DNA of 64,000 bases, from NCBI GenBank assembly GCA_947165485.1, contig CAMVAP010000005.1:27607-91606 (forward strand). Reading direction: 5' to 3'. The stretch is from an uncultured Prevotellaceae bacterium (GTDB lineage Bacteria > Bacteroidota > Bacteroidia > Bacteroidales > Muribaculaceae). The notes under the pieces were generated by a model. It was not told the DNA's origin. It ran no database searches and worked only from the letters and a program-made list of their open reading frames with translations. Position 1 is the stretch's first letter; each line of letters opens with the position of its first letter. The translations under genes and the position numbers were made by a program. Shown here piece after piece: positions 45,880 through 56,200 of this stretch.

Positions 45880-47133
45880 TTAATGATATAGGTAATATTT
45901 TGATGAACGGATACGGAACACATCCACGTCCTTGTTCCAATAGCCGGCCATATCCTCTACCTTGTAACGTTTCACAAATCGCTCACGTATTTCCTTGGTG
46001 CCGCACACCTTGTCAAACATGGCATACCGCTTGGTATTCTGCGAGAACAGCTCCTGGTTGGGATACATCTCATGGATGACCTGCAAGAAATAGAACTGTG
46101 TCAAGCACAGGTCGGCTGCATCCACATCGGTGACATAGGTCTGCACGCCATGCACCTCCTGTAACGACTTATCGACTGCCACACTCAGGGCAAAGAACGG
46201 CTTGTAATTGATGGGGCGGAACTGTAAGCCCGGCAAGTTCAACGCATTCATGCGCATGGCCAGCGAGTCGGCATTGATCCACGAGGCGGCAAACGTCTGG
46301 AACGGCAACGTGTAACCGATGCCGGTATTAAAGATGTACAACTCACCCAGGATGCCCGACAAGGGATAGAAAAACGCGCTCTCGGGCGTGGGAATCTGCG
46401 GCGAAGGCGCTACCCAAGGCATACCCGTGTCACGGAATTTCATGTCACGCGTCCAACCCTGCATGGGGATAACGGTCAACTTACACTTGCGACCCGTCTT
46501 GGATTCCTGGGCGATGATGCCCTCCTCGTTGAGGAAAATAGCCAGCTCGCCAGGGGTCAAGCCATAGATATAAGGAATAGCATACTTGCTCACAAACGAG
46601 AAATAGCCTGGTTCTACCAAGTTACCCTCTACCTTGTTGCCACCCAGCGGATTGGGACGGTCTAGTACCATAAACTCAGTACCATACTTGGCACAGGCCT
46701 GCATGCACACGCCCATCGTCGCATAGAACGTGTAGCTGCGGCACCCCACATCCTGGATATCATAGATGAGCACGTCGATGTCCTTCAGCATCTCGGCTGT
46801 GGGCTCATGGGTCTTGCCAAAGAGCGAATACATCTTGATGCCCGTCAAGGGATCCACGGCATCACCCACGGCATCACCGGCATGGGCATTGCCACGCACG
46901 CCATGCTCGGGGCCAAACAACGCCACCAGCTTCACTCCGGGTGCCTCGTTGAGAATATCCACTGTACTCTTGAGGTTGTTATCGATGCCGCTGGGGTTGG
47001 TCACCAGCCCCACCCGCTTGCCTTGCAACTGGGCAAAGCCGCCGTCGCGCAGCACCTCGACTCCCGGCTTGACGACGGCACTGGCCGTCACCGCCACCAT
47101 CACCATACACACTATTAACACTATCTTTTTCAT
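45880..47133 (-). CDS. namZ: Exo-beta-N-acetylmuramidase NamZ (DUF1343)
   Basis: A 417-residue DUF1343 protein with a signal peptide (IVLIVCMVMVAVTASAVV). NamZ enzymes, known from Bacillus subtilis and Tannerella, cleave MurNAc from the non-reducing end of peptidoglycan chains. Motifs: KRVGLVTNPSGID (near 40), ALFGPEHGVRGNAHAGD (near 70), LIYDIQDVGCRSYTFYATMG (near 115), MVLDRPNPLGG (near 150) and YGLTPGELA. Probably periplasmic. It lies between the AmpG-like permease gene (22 bases upstream) and the NagX-like gene, and would supply MurNAc for the kinase and MurQ. Confidence 0.92.
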   Translation of the reverse strand: MKKIVLIVCMVMVAVTASAVVKPGVEVLRDGGFAQLQGKRVGLVTNPSGIDNNLKSTVDILNEAPGVKLVALFGPEHGVRGNAHAGDAVGDAVDPLTGIKMYSLFGKTHEPTAEMLKDIDVLIYDIQDVGCRSYTFYATMGVCMQACAKYGTEFMVLDRPNPLGGNKVEGNLVEPGYFSFVSKYAIPYIYGLTPGELAIFLNEEGIIAQESKTGRKCKLTVIPMQGWTRDMKFRDTGMPWVAPSPQIPTPESAFFYPLSGILGELYIFNTGIGYTLPFQTFAASWINADSLAMRMNALNLPGLQFRPINYKPFFALSVAVDKSLQEVHGVQTYVTDVDAADLCLTQFYFLQVIHEMYPNQELFSQNTKRYAMFDKVCGTKEIRERFVKRYKVEDMAGYWNKDVDVFRIRSSKYYLYH

Positions 47134-47155
47134 GTCATTATGTATTAAATGCTGA

Positions 47156-49204
47156 TTATTTCTCTTTGGTGGTTTTGTCTTTTTCTTTCAGGCCGAACTT
47201 GGGATCCACCTTGACAATCATGGCCACGATGATGGTGCATGCGCAGCAAATCATAGTCCAAATAAAGAAGTTCTGGTAACCCACGAGGTCTTCGAGCCAG
47301 CCGGCCATCATGCCCATCATCATCGACAATGCCATGAAGCCGGTGCAGATGGCATAGTGGGCCGTCTTGTACGGACCCTCGCTGTAATAGATGAGGTAGA
47401 GCATATAGGCCGTAAAACCGAAGCCATAGCCAAACTGCTCAATAAACACACAGATGTTGATAGTCAGCAGGTTCTGGTCCTGAGTGAATGCCAGGTAGAT
47501 GAACGTTAAGCAGGTCAGCGACATGCTCCACGCCATGGGCTGCAGCCAGTGCTTGAGGCCGCCCTTGGCTGCCACAACACCACCGATGATGCCACCTATC
47601 GTCAACCCAATGATTCCGACGGTGCCATAAACGATTCCCACCTCACTGGTCGACAATGCCAAACCGCCCTTATCCAGCGGGTCAACGAGGAACGGCATGA
47701 TGATCTTGGTCAACTGGGCTTCGGGGAAACGATAGAAGAGCATGAACAAGATGGCTGCTACTGTCTGCCACACAGGAAACTTAGTGAAGAACGATTTGAA
47801 TGTGTCCAGGAAACCCCTAACGATTTCGGCTGAAGTCTTTTTCTCCTGATTAGTATCAACGGCTGGCCTGGGTAGCGCCCAGGTGTGGTAAATAACAACT
47901 ATCAGGAAAAATACCGACAGCACAACGAACACAATAGCCCAAGCCAACGGGATGTTACCCGATGTGCCAAGGAAAGACGACGAGACATCTTTCTTGATTT
48001 TGTTGTCTACCGTGAAGTAGATATAGGCCAGTTTTTCCCAGTTGTTCTCGTTGAAGACGATACGCGACTGCGACGCCTTGATGTCGGTGCTGCCCTTGTC
48101 ATTGGCAAGATTCAGCACATACTCCTTACCCGCATCGGGCTTCTTATTAAGGCGCACGGCCACTACAGCAAAGTTGTTGCTCTGATTGTTGGAATTCACC
48201 TGCTTGAACTTGTCAGGGAACGTCTTAGCAATCCAGGCTTCAAAGCCAGTTCTCTCCTCTACCTTTTTTGAGAGTTCATCGGCTGACACGGTTACATGTT
48301 CAGCATCGGGGGTTTCACCATAATATACATAGTGGCCATTCTCCCAGACAGCTTTGTCCAAAACGAATTTCTTTCCCTTGTATTCAAGGTCGTCTTTCTC
48401 GGTAAATGCGGGATCGGGGATGTAAAAGCCGTTAGCGATGTTCATTCTCTCCACCGAGTCGGCGATGGTCTTGGAATAGTCCGCAAAATCCATCACTTCG
48501 GCACCCGACTGGATATTGGCAGGTGCTTTCGCCGATGTCTTGATGTCGGTATCACTGGTGACAAAGCAGATGTCCTTGTCCGCTTGGCCAACAACACTGA
48601 CATCGCTGGGGAGAACTGCCGTTATCGGTGAACTGTTCACACTGGCATCAATGTTGATGCGGACAGGTTCAAGTCCCGAATTCATTTCGATCACACCTGC
48701 CAGAATCACAAGCAGGCCCTGACCCACAACAGTCGCAATGCGATAGAATGTGGAGCGGATACCCACAAACAATGACTGCTCGTGCTCGGTTAACGCTAAC
48801 ATATAAAAGCCATCGGCAGCAATGTCGTGTGTCGCACTGGCAAAGCCCATCAGCATAAATACAGCAAACGTGAGTTGAACCCACCATGATGTCGGGATAG
48901 TGAATGCAATGCCCGCCAGCGCAATAGCGACGATCCACTGCATGATGATGACCCACCAGCGCTTGGACTTGATGATGTCCACAAAGGGGCTCCAGAAAGG
49001 CTTAATCACCCACGGCAGTCCCAACCATCCCGTGTAAAGGGCTATATCGGTGTTAGACATTCCCAAACGCTTGTACATAATCACCGAAATCGTCATCACC
49101 GCCACATAGGGCAGGCCCTGAGCGAAATAAAGCGTCGGTATCCATGCCCACGGCGAACGCTTCGTCGCTTTTTGTTCTTGACTGTCTTTCATCTTTATCT
49201 TCAT
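47156..49204 (-). CDS. AmpG-like muropeptide/MurNAc permease (MFS) with large periplasmic insertion
   Basis: A 682-residue MFS transporter, about 250 residues longer than ordinary AmpG. The opening WIPTLYFAQGLPYVAVMTIS and GWLGLPWVIKPFWSPFVDII are AmpG-like. TM1-TM5 occupy residues ~25-173; an extra hydrophilic domain of about 245 residues (173-418) lies between TM5 and TM6, on the periplasmic side by topology; TM6 onward resumes at ~420. The operon context (NamZ, kinase, MurQ, SpoIID, amidase) supports import of peptidoglycan fragments. Which fragment is transported and the insert's role are unknown. Its start is seven bases from the SpoIID-like gene's stop. Confidence 0.82.
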   Translation of the reverse strand: MKIKMKDSQEQKATKRSPWAWIPTLYFAQGLPYVAVMTISVIMYKRLGMSNTDIALYTGWLGLPWVIKPFWSPFVDIIKSKRWWVIIMQWIVAIALAGIAFTIPTSWWVQLTFAVFMLMGFASATHDIAADGFYMLALTEHEQSLFVGIRSTFYRIATVVGQGLLVILAGVIEMNSGLEPVRINIDASVNSSPITAVLPSDVSVVGQADKDICFVTSDTDIKTSAKAPANIQSGAEVMDFADYSKTIADSVERMNIANGFYIPDPAFTEKDDLEYKGKKFVLDKAVWENGHYVYYGETPDAEHVTVSADELSKKVEERTGFEAWIAKTFPDKFKQVNSNNQSNNFAVVAVRLNKKPDAGKEYVLNLANDKGSTDIKASQSRIVFNENNWEKLAYIYFTVDNKIKKDVSSSFLGTSGNIPLAWAIVFVVLSVFFLIVVIYHTWALPRPAVDTNQEKKTSAEIVRGFLDTFKSFFTKFPVWQTVAAILFMLFYRFPEAQLTKIIMPFLVDPLDKGGLALSTSEVGIVYGTVGIIGLTIGGIIGGVVAAKGGLKHWLQPMAWSMSLTCLTFIYLAFTQDQNLLTINICVFIEQFGYGFGFTAYMLYLIYYSEGPYKTAHYAICTGFMALSMMMGMMAGWLEDLVGYQNFFIWTMICCACTIIVAMIVKVDPKFGLKEKDKTTKEK

Positions 49205-49210
49205 TTTAGG

Positions 49211-50545
49211 TTAGTATCTCTTCACGATGCTGGCGCCCACAAAGTAGTGCAGCAGGATCTGCTTGTAATCATACCCACGGGCTCCCATCACAGCGGCACC
49301 TATCTGGCACAAGCCGGCACCATGGCCCCACCCTGCTCCACGCAACACAAATTTGCCTGGATAGCCGTCACTGCCCAAATCGTGCTTCTCGACAACAAAT
49401 GCCGAGCTATACAGGCACGAGGGAGACAATGCATAGCGGATGGTCAGTTCCTTGCCGATGATGCGCTCACGCTTCTCGCCCACAATGCGCAGGCGGTAAA
49501 GCCTGCCGCTGGTGCCCCGAGCCACTGGCTGCAAGTCACGTATGCGACCATAGTCAATGCCGGTACGTTCCTTGATCAATGCCGCAAGTTCATCTTGGCT
49601 ATACTCTACTTTCCAGCGGTAAAAGTCCTTGGTCTCCTGATCATAGTCATTGAGTACCTGGGAGAGAATCTCGGGATCGGTGGTGTTACAGAAGGCACTG
49701 GGCGATGACAAGATCCACTCGGCAGCATTGTCCTCTCGCGTCAAGTCGGGGAAATCCTCCTCGTTCTCACCATCGCGTCGAGCCTCCAGGTAGTCATGAT
49801 GATGGGGCTCCCAGCAATTCTCAAACTCCTCCATCACACCGCCACAAGATTTGGAAAAACGGGCATCGCACAATGCGCCGCCGTGCATGAGCACCTGACC
49901 CCATGTGGCTCGCACAGCCTGCTCCACCTTGGGTGTCGTGGCGCGGGTAACACCTTGATAACGCTGGCAGTGGTCATCGGCACACACGTCAAAGTTAGCA
50001 TGGTCATCCCGGTCCCACCACTTGACAAGTTCCTCGGGGGTATCCATCATCTCTCCTGGCGCATGGGGATTGCGCTCGGCGGGCTTGACGGTCTCATCGG
50101 TGTGGATCTGAGCCAGCAGCCAGCTACGTGAGATAACCGCATGTGCCTTCAAGAGTTCGAGCGAGGCATTGGCACTCATCTCGCTAGAGATGACACTCAA
50201 CAGGTAGTCCTCGACACTCAACACATTGACAGGCGTGAGTTTGCCGTCCTCAACGATGAGGTGCAACGTGCCCTTAAAGGTTTGATCTTCCTGGCGTTTC
50301 CAGTGAAAACTCACGCCGATGGTCACACCCTTGAGCGTGAACGTGGCATGCTCGACATCGACCGGTTCAAACAGCAGCTCGTCATAGCGGCCTCCGCACC
50401 ATTCCACCTGCCCATCTACACAACGGGCCGTCTGGCTCCCGCTGCACGCGGCGCCATTGACGCGATAGTCACCATTGAGCACAAAATCAAGTACAGGCTC
50501 ATTCATGATGCCCACCCTCACTTGAGGTATCTGTTTCTCTTCCAT
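49211..50545 (-). CDS. SpoIID/LytB domain protein
   Basis: A 444-residue protein with a SpoIID/LytB-type domain: VNVLSVEDYLLSVISSEMSA (near 125; the conserved Glu), ELLKAHAVISRSWLLAQI, and the C-terminal WGHGAGLCQIGAAVMGARGY (near 410). SpoIID cleaves denuded glycan strands; LytB stimulates an amidase. No signal peptide is obvious, since it starts EEKQIPQVRVGIM, so it may use another route or be cytoplasmic. In this operon it should act on peptidoglycan glycans, possibly with the large amidase encoded at the head. Confidence 0.85.
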   Translation of the reverse strand: MEEKQIPQVRVGIMNEPVLDFVLNGDYRVNGAACSGSQTARCVDGQVEWCGGRYDELLFEPVDVEHATFTLKGVTIGVSFHWKRQEDQTFKGTLHLIVEDGKLTPVNVLSVEDYLLSVISSEMSANASLELLKAHAVISRSWLLAQIHTDETVKPAERNPHAPGEMMDTPEELVKWWDRDDHANFDVCADDHCQRYQGVTRATTPKVEQAVRATWGQVLMHGGALCDARFSKSCGGVMEEFENCWEPHHHDYLEARRDGENEEDFPDLTREDNAAEWILSSPSAFCNTTDPEILSQVLNDYDQETKDFYRWKVEYSQDELAALIKERTGIDYGRIRDLQPVARGTSGRLYRLRIVGEKRERIIGKELTIRYALSPSCLYSSAFVVEKHDLGSDGYPGKFVLRGAGWGHGAGLCQIGAAVMGARGYDYKQILLHYFVGASIVKRY

Positions 50546-50583
50546 ATTCTCAACGTTTATTATAATCCATTTAAAAATTACAT

Positions 50584-50603
50584 CAAAAGAACCGTCCCTT
50601 TTT
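50584..50603. repeat. Second copy of the AGAACCGTCCC core
   Basis: CAAAAGAACCGTCCCTTTTT matches the centre and right side of the palindromic repeat at 45850-45876 but lacks its left arm. It sits in the gap between the DUF4922 gene and the SpoIID-like gene. Confidence 0.65.
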
Positions 50604-51565
50604 TACCCTAGGATGTGTTCCCAGCGCTGGTTGAAGCCTCTGATGACGGTGGTGAGGTCGTTGCGGCTCATGCACAATTCGTCATAGAGGGCTTGTATCA
50701 TGGCTGGGGTGAGGATGTCATAGTCCTTGCGCTCGGGCACGGCCCACAAGCCACCCATATCGACGGCTCCGGGGCTGAGCAGCAAGCGGTTCTCGCCCTC
50801 TCCATAACATGAGGGGCGATGCTTGAGCCTCGGGAAGATGACCATGTGCCACAAGCGGTCGGTCTTGTTCCACCAGCACAATGCGTTAACCATGGGCTCA
50901 TCGGCAGCCTCGTCAGTAGGCAACAAATCCAGCAGACGCAAAGCATATCGCTCGGCGGCACGCTGGGTCGAGGTCTCTATCGTGAACAGGCTGCGACCCA
51001 GGGTATCCACATAGCCTATAAAGCCCTCATCACCATCGGCCAGCATGTGGGTCGTGGCATGTTCCAGCTCGGCAGGCAAGGGCATTTCTCCCTTTGCCCC
51101 GGCCTGGAAGTGGGCATGGTCGGGAGCCGACGCGCCACACCTCGGGCCGTTATAGAAAATGACAAAATCGGGCAATGCGCTAGCCAGCTGCAACATATCT
51201 CCCACCCTGCACGACAATTGTTGCGGCACGTGCCGCAGGTCGGCAATCGTCAAGTGACGCTTGAAGATGGGATAAGGGTTGACCTGTATCTTGTAATGGC
51301 CACCCCACAGCACGGTCTTCTGCTTGGCGGGCTGGTGCTCACTGCACAAGAAGCACGCTCGATGATCTAGCGACTGCTTGTCGATGGCAGCAGCCGATGA
51401 GCGACGACGTTCGGGATTATACTGTAGCGTAACACTAGCCTCACCCAGCTGTAGCACACGCGTGTCCACGTTGCTGAGCGCAGCATAGTTGCGCCCAGCA
51501 ACGTCCCAGTCGCGCAGTTGCCTGGTGAAGAGCCTATCGATTGCCTTGCTATAATCCATCGTCAT
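50603..51565 (-). CDS. DUF4922 protein with HIT/GalT-like nucleotidyl-binding motif
   Basis: A 320-residue cytoplasmic protein assigned to DUF4922. Residues ~85-175 carry CFLCSEHQPAKQK, HYKIQVNPYPIFKRHLTIAD, and GPRCGASAPDHAHFQAGAKG, in which HAHFQ is the histidine triad-like motif of the HIT/GalT superfamily (as in plant GDP-galactose phosphorylase and Ap4A phosphorylase). This suggests a nucleotidyltransferase or phosphorylase acting on a nucleotide sugar, but no activity is established. In this operon it lies between the 494-residue glycosyltransferase and the SpoIID gene. Confidence 0.78.
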   Translation of the reverse strand: MTMDYSKAIDRLFTRQLRDWDVAGRNYAALSNVDTRVLQLGEASVTLQYNPERRRSSAAAIDKQSLDHRACFLCSEHQPAKQKTVLWGGHYKIQVNPYPIFKRHLTIADLRHVPQQLSCRVGDMLQLASALPDFVIFYNGPRCGASAPDHAHFQAGAKGEMPLPAELEHATTHMLADGDEGFIGYVDTLGRSLFTIETSTQRAAERYALRLLDLLPTDEAADEPMVNALCWWNKTDRLWHMVIFPRLKHRPSCYGEGENRLLLSPGAVDMGGLWAVPERKDYDILTPAMIQALYDELCMSRNDLTTVIRGFNQRWEHILG

Positions 51566-51576
51566 TTCTCCAGGAT

Positions 51577-51666
51577 AGAGGCTATGCCATCATTCTGCAT
51601 CATGTTTTCAATCGTCCTAATGGCCGAGAACCGTTAGCTCGGCGAAGCCAATCATGACACACCCTC
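51577..51666. repeat. Dispersed intergenic repeat, copy 2
   Basis: AGAGGCTATGCCATCATTC start; 38 of the first 44 bases match the copy at 42737. A hairpin GCCGAG/CTCGGC (51623-51643) takes the place of the different hairpin in copy 1, and the right end (AAGCCAATCAT ... ACCCTC) is similar. It lies in the gap upstream of the DUF4922 gene. Confidence 0.75.
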
Positions 51667-51667
51667 T

Positions 51668-51705
51668 CCCCTCTAAAGCCTAAAACCCTAAAAACCTAAA
51701 GCCTA
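51668..51705 (-). repeat. TTTAGG-type short array at the glycosyltransferase stop codon
   Basis: On the minus strand the last codon and TAG stop run into CTTTAGG, TTTTTAGG, GTTTTAGG, CTTTAGA. These are the same heptamer family as at 231-292, here with 7-8 base units. The stop codon itself is part of the array. Confidence 0.8.
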
Positions 51706-53180
51706 TTCATCGCAATGCGGGCCTGGAGTTCCCAGGTGCGGATGCGGTCCTTGTACAGGTTGTTGCGGTTCATCTTCTCGACATCGAGCGAAGCATCACT
51801 ATTATCGTCCCAGCGACGACACAAGTACACGGGCTCATACACGCGGCCTATCTGGTAATGACGCGAGATGTTCAATCCCAGTGCATAATCCTCACCGTAG
51901 CTGGTATTGGGCAACTTCACCTCACGCAGCACGGGAGTATAGAACGCGCGTGGAGCACCCAGGCCATTGATGCGCAGGGCGTTGTTGCGGCCATTCTCGG
52001 GGGTCCATTCCTTGTGGTCGATGATGCCGGGGGGAATGGGATTGAAGTGGATGTCGGTCATCTGATAGGTGCCCACCACCATGGCCACGTTCTGCTCATA
52101 GAAGGCATTGACCATCGTCTGCAAGGTGTGCTCGTCCTTATACATGTCGTCGCTGTCGAGCTGCACGATAAACTTGCCCACGTTCTGGCGATGGGCCGCC
52201 AGGTTCCAATAGCCCCCGATGCCCATGTCATAATAATCGGCGATAATGTGGATCAACCGCGGGTCGTCATACTCGGCAATGGCCTCACGGGTTCCGTCGG
52301 TCGAGAAATTGTCCACCACCATGAGGTTGAACTTGAAGTCGCACTGCTGCTTGAGCACCGAGTTGATGGCATCGCGGATGGTGCGGATGCGGTTCCTGAC
52401 GGGAATCATCACCGTGGCCTCCACTTCAAAGTCGCCCTGGTCAAACTCGATGTGACGGAAGTTGGGCACTTCCTTGCCATCCTCGATGCGCGTGGGAGCG
52501 AGGTAGCCGCCCACCTCCTTCAGGTGCTCGGTGCAGGCTCGTTCCATCTCAATCTGGCGCCCACGGTTGCGGGGATCGACATAGTCAAAGATTTTCTCGC
52601 CACTCTTGCGGGTGTCCAGTTCCACATCGCTGTAAAGAAACTCGTTGATGTGAGTGATGGGGGCAAACTGGGACAACTTGAGGCGCAGGTCATACAGGCC
52701 CGCAAACTCATAGTTGGCCTTCATCGCCGAGGCCGCTTTTTTGAAACACTGGCCACAGAAGAAAAGTACCGAGCCAAAGTCAAAATCGTCTCTGAGGCTA
52801 CCCATCTGATAGTCAATCACGGGAGCCTTGTCGGCACCCTTCTCGGTCACATTGTAGTGATCGGCATAGAGCATACCCGAGCACGTGTCATCGCCCAACT
52901 TGGCAAAACGTTCCAGCGAGAACGGACCCATCTTGAGGGTATCATACTTGGTGTAAAGCAACACGTAGTCGGCATCGGCACGCTCGGCAATGGCAAGCAT
53001 GGTAGCGCTGGTGGTGAGTCCCTTGACGGGCATCAATTCACAACCCTCGACACCGGTAGCGCCTTCCTCGGTCGCAAGGAGGTAAATCTTGTTGACCAAT
53101 TCCTGTTCACGCAGGTTCTGGATGGTTTGCCCAGCCTGTTCGGCATTGGCAAACGGGATAAAGCAATTAATTCTTCCCAT
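51696..53180 (-). CDS. Two-domain family 2-type glycosyltransferase of the salvage operon
   Basis: A 494-residue protein with a shortened N-terminal GT-A-like part (residues 1-210; [38 protein letters not shown]) and a typical GT2 domain from ~255 ([54 protein letters not shown]). The first part lacks a clear DxD and may be structural. Donor and acceptor are unknown. A glycosyltransferase among peptidoglycan-degrading genes is unexpected. It lies 61 bases after the large amidase gene with no promoter between. Confidence 0.83.
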   Translation of the reverse strand: MGRINCFIPFANAEQAGQTIQNLREQELVNKIYLLATEEGATGVEGCELMPVKGLTTSATMLAIAERADADYVLLYTKYDTLKMGPFSLERFAKLGDDTCSGMLYADHYNVTEKGADKAPVIDYQMGSLRDDFDFGSVLFFCGQCFKKAASAMKANYEFAGLYDLRLKLSQFAPITHINEFLYSDVELDTRKSGEKIFDYVDPRNRGRQIEMERACTEHLKEVGGYLAPTRIEDGKEVPNFRHIEFDQGDFEVEATVMIPVRNRIRTIRDAINSVLKQQCDFKFNLMVVDNFSTDGTREAIAEYDDPRLIHIIADYYDMGIGGYWNLAAHRQNVGKFIVQLDSDDMYKDEHTLQTMVNAFYEQNVAMVVGTYQMTDIHFNPIPPGIIDHKEWTPENGRNNALRINGLGAPRAFYTPVLREVKLPNTSYGEDYALGLNISRHYQIGRVYEPVYLCRRWDDNSDASLDVEKMNRNNLYKDRIRTWELQARIAMNRL

Positions 53181-53241
53181 GATTGTTGGTGTTATATTGA
53201 TGATTGATATTGTACTTTAGTTTCTGTTAAGAGCCTTAAGG

Positions 53242-56200
53242 TCACTTGAGGTACTCCAGGATGCGCTGCATCAGGCCGGTGCAGTCGGTGGAATAGGTCA
53301 TCGCCTCAAGAGGGAATCCCAGTACCACAGTGCGGTAGCCGCCACGGTCGCTGGCAATAGCGGCGGGCAAGCCGTTCTCGCCGTATCGCAGCCACGTGAA
53401 TCCTCGGCTATCGCTGGCGCGGATGGCGTCGGGCGACTCCACGGCATACTGCTTGTCGTTCAACTTGTTGACAAACTCCCAAGTGCCTTCCTTGGCCAGG
53501 CTGCGGGCTGGACAATCCACGGCCACAATAGTGCCATCAAGCGATGCCCGTCCATTGAGTCCTTCAAAGCCAAGCACTTCTCTTGCAAAGGCCTGCCCCT
53601 GCGCATCGTTATTGCCTGCGGCGTTGTCCCACAGGTCACTGCCGACAAAGGAGCCCGACATGATAATGCTTCCTCCCTGCTGGGTGAAGGCTCTCAAGGC
53701 ACTCATCAAGCCTGGAGTGTAAATCTTGAAACGTGTGGGTTTGAGACCACTGCCAGTGGAAATCTCCTTCTGTTTACCCAGGATCAGGTCCATCACGCGG
53801 TAATCTCCTGTCTGGTAATGATTCTCCAGGGCCTGCTGGCTGCATGACACAAAGGAGTAACCTGCATTGATCAGCGCCTCACCATGCACGGCAGGATAGT
53901 CAAAGGTGTTGCCCGCCACATTCATCGTCTCGCAGTCGCTGCGGCTAGCACCAAATCCGGGCGAGTCGTCATCCTTCCACTCGATGCTGCGGCGGAACTC
54001 ATACTGTGAGCCCAGGTAGTTGATCTGCTGGATATAGGGCACGCCATGGTCCTTGTTGTCATCAAAGCCGGCACGGATGCTGTCCTCAAACCAATCAGGA
54101 CCGCTCACACGGGTAAAGCCGTTGACTACCAGCACATCGCCCTTGCTCGGTGCGGCCTCGCCCAGGCTCAACGTCTCGCTGGGGAAACTGCGGCCACCGT
54201 CGTTCATGGCGATGATGCGGTAGGAATGTATCTTATGGTCATCGATGTTCACGCTGTACTGCGGCCCCTTGACAGTGGCGATTTCCTTGAAACCACCATC
54301 GACGCCCACCCGCTCACACACGATATAGGATGTGGCGTCGGCTCCCTCACTCAGGTCATCATGGGTGGGTTCCCACGTGAGCAAGTAACGGCCCTTATCG
54401 GTCTTGCTGATGGCAAAACTGTTGACGGGCAACGGCTGGATGACGTAGCTGCGGTGGTCGCGCTGGGCGATGAACTTGAGCATACCCTTGTAGATAGCAC
54501 GGCTCACGTCGAAGCGGAACATGGGATCCAGACCATATTTCATGTCGGCAAAATTCTGGTGCGAGAGCAACTCCATCAACACGGCGGGCACCTCAGGCAC
54601 GCGGGCCTCGTAGTAACTCTTGTCCCACATGCCACGACGTGTCCAGTTGGGTTCCCACTTGGCTCTGACGTCCTTGACAATCTCGGTCGAGAGCAGGTTG
54701 GCCAGGCGACGAGAGAGTTCGCGCGGCGTGCCGTTGGCATATTTTCCGAACTGTTTACCGTTTGCTCTGGTGCAGTAGATGAGCAGGGTGCCCACCGTCT
54801 CGTCGTCGGGCGTGGCGCCGGCATCGGTGTGCAGACAGAAGGACATGTCGATGGGCACCTTCAAGCCTCCACGGTCAGGCAGCACGTCACTACCACCAGC
54901 CAGGTAGTTGACCCACTCGCCACGGCTGCGGTAGTCGTCGGTATAGTCGTTGATGCCCCGTGAGGTGGAATAGACACTGTCAGGAAAACCGGCCCACTGC
55001 AAGTAGTAGCGTGATCCCAGGTGGAACCAGGGATGGTTGCCACTGCCGATGTAACTGTACTCCACGCCAGGCTTGCCCAGGCAGGACTCGTTGTTCTCGC
55101 CCTGAGCCTTCTGCTCGGCGACAATGGCCAGGTTCTCCTCGGTGGGCAGGGCCACACGGCGGGCAATGTTGCCATATCCGCCACCCACGCTGATGGCATC
55201 GGCGGTGATGACAGCGTTCTTGTCCTCACTCAGGTTGGACACCTCGACGACGTCCTTGTTCATGCCCTTGGCCAGCGGGAAGGTTCCCAGATAGACCCAC
55301 ACGCCACCAGCCATCGTCTGGTCCACACGGAACTGGCGCTTGCCAGCCAAGCTATTGACGGTATAGGTCACATCGCGGGCGCTATTGGGCAGTGATTGAT
55401 AGGAAATATAGATGGCGTAGTCGCCAGCATAGGGCATTTCCACGTCCCACGTGGCTGTCGATAGTTTCTTCTTGTCCTTCTCGGCCTTGACCATGCGGTA
55501 AGTGCCCTCGGTAAAGGGATTCTCAAAGTCCTTGTACTGGTCACGCAGGAAGGCAAAACCAACGCCCTTACCAGCCTGCCACTTCTGCTTGCCATTGTGC
55601 TCGCTGTAGCCTTGCTGAGCCAGTTCGCTCGGGTCGTTATCGACCACGGCACCATAGTTGTGGGTGTCTCGCTCGCGTGCGTTCCACACATATGCACCCG
55701 CATTTTCCAGCATCGGGATGAGGAACGGCAGCACATAACTGTGGGTGTACATGTCCTCGACGGTCTGCATCAGGCGGGCACGCTGCCACTCCCAGCGGTT
55801 TAACTTGGGCTCGAAGTACCAGCCGTGGCTGGGCCACATGGCGATGATATTGCCGTCCAGGCCGTGCTTGTAGTGGCGGTTGGCATCAAGTTCGCTGATG
55901 AATGGCTTGTGAGAACGCTTGTAGGCGGGCTCATAGTCGGCAAAGTACTTGTTGATGTCGTTGCCCACGATGGTGATGAGCACCGGACTGTCTTGAAAGT
56001 CACCGCCCAGCGCGTCACGGATCTCGTCGCGCATCTGTTCGACACCCTCCTGGGTAAACGGCACGTCACCAAAGTTCTCGCTCACGTCCACCTTGACAGT
56101 GTCGTTCTCCAGCATGAGTGAGCGCAACTTCAAGTCACCCACGCCCATGTGCTCGGGCAACTTCGAGGCGACGATGCGTTGCACGGCAGCCTGCTGCTCC

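Noticed and set aside
45836..45940. Upstream extension of the NagX-like gene
   Set aside because: It runs through the palindromic repeat and overlaps namZ; the family's conserved N-terminus starts at 45835.
51858..53207. Plus-strand 449-codon frame opposite the glycosyltransferase gene
   Set aside because: Shadow frame; the minus-strand product has clear GT2 motifs and the antisense one has none.
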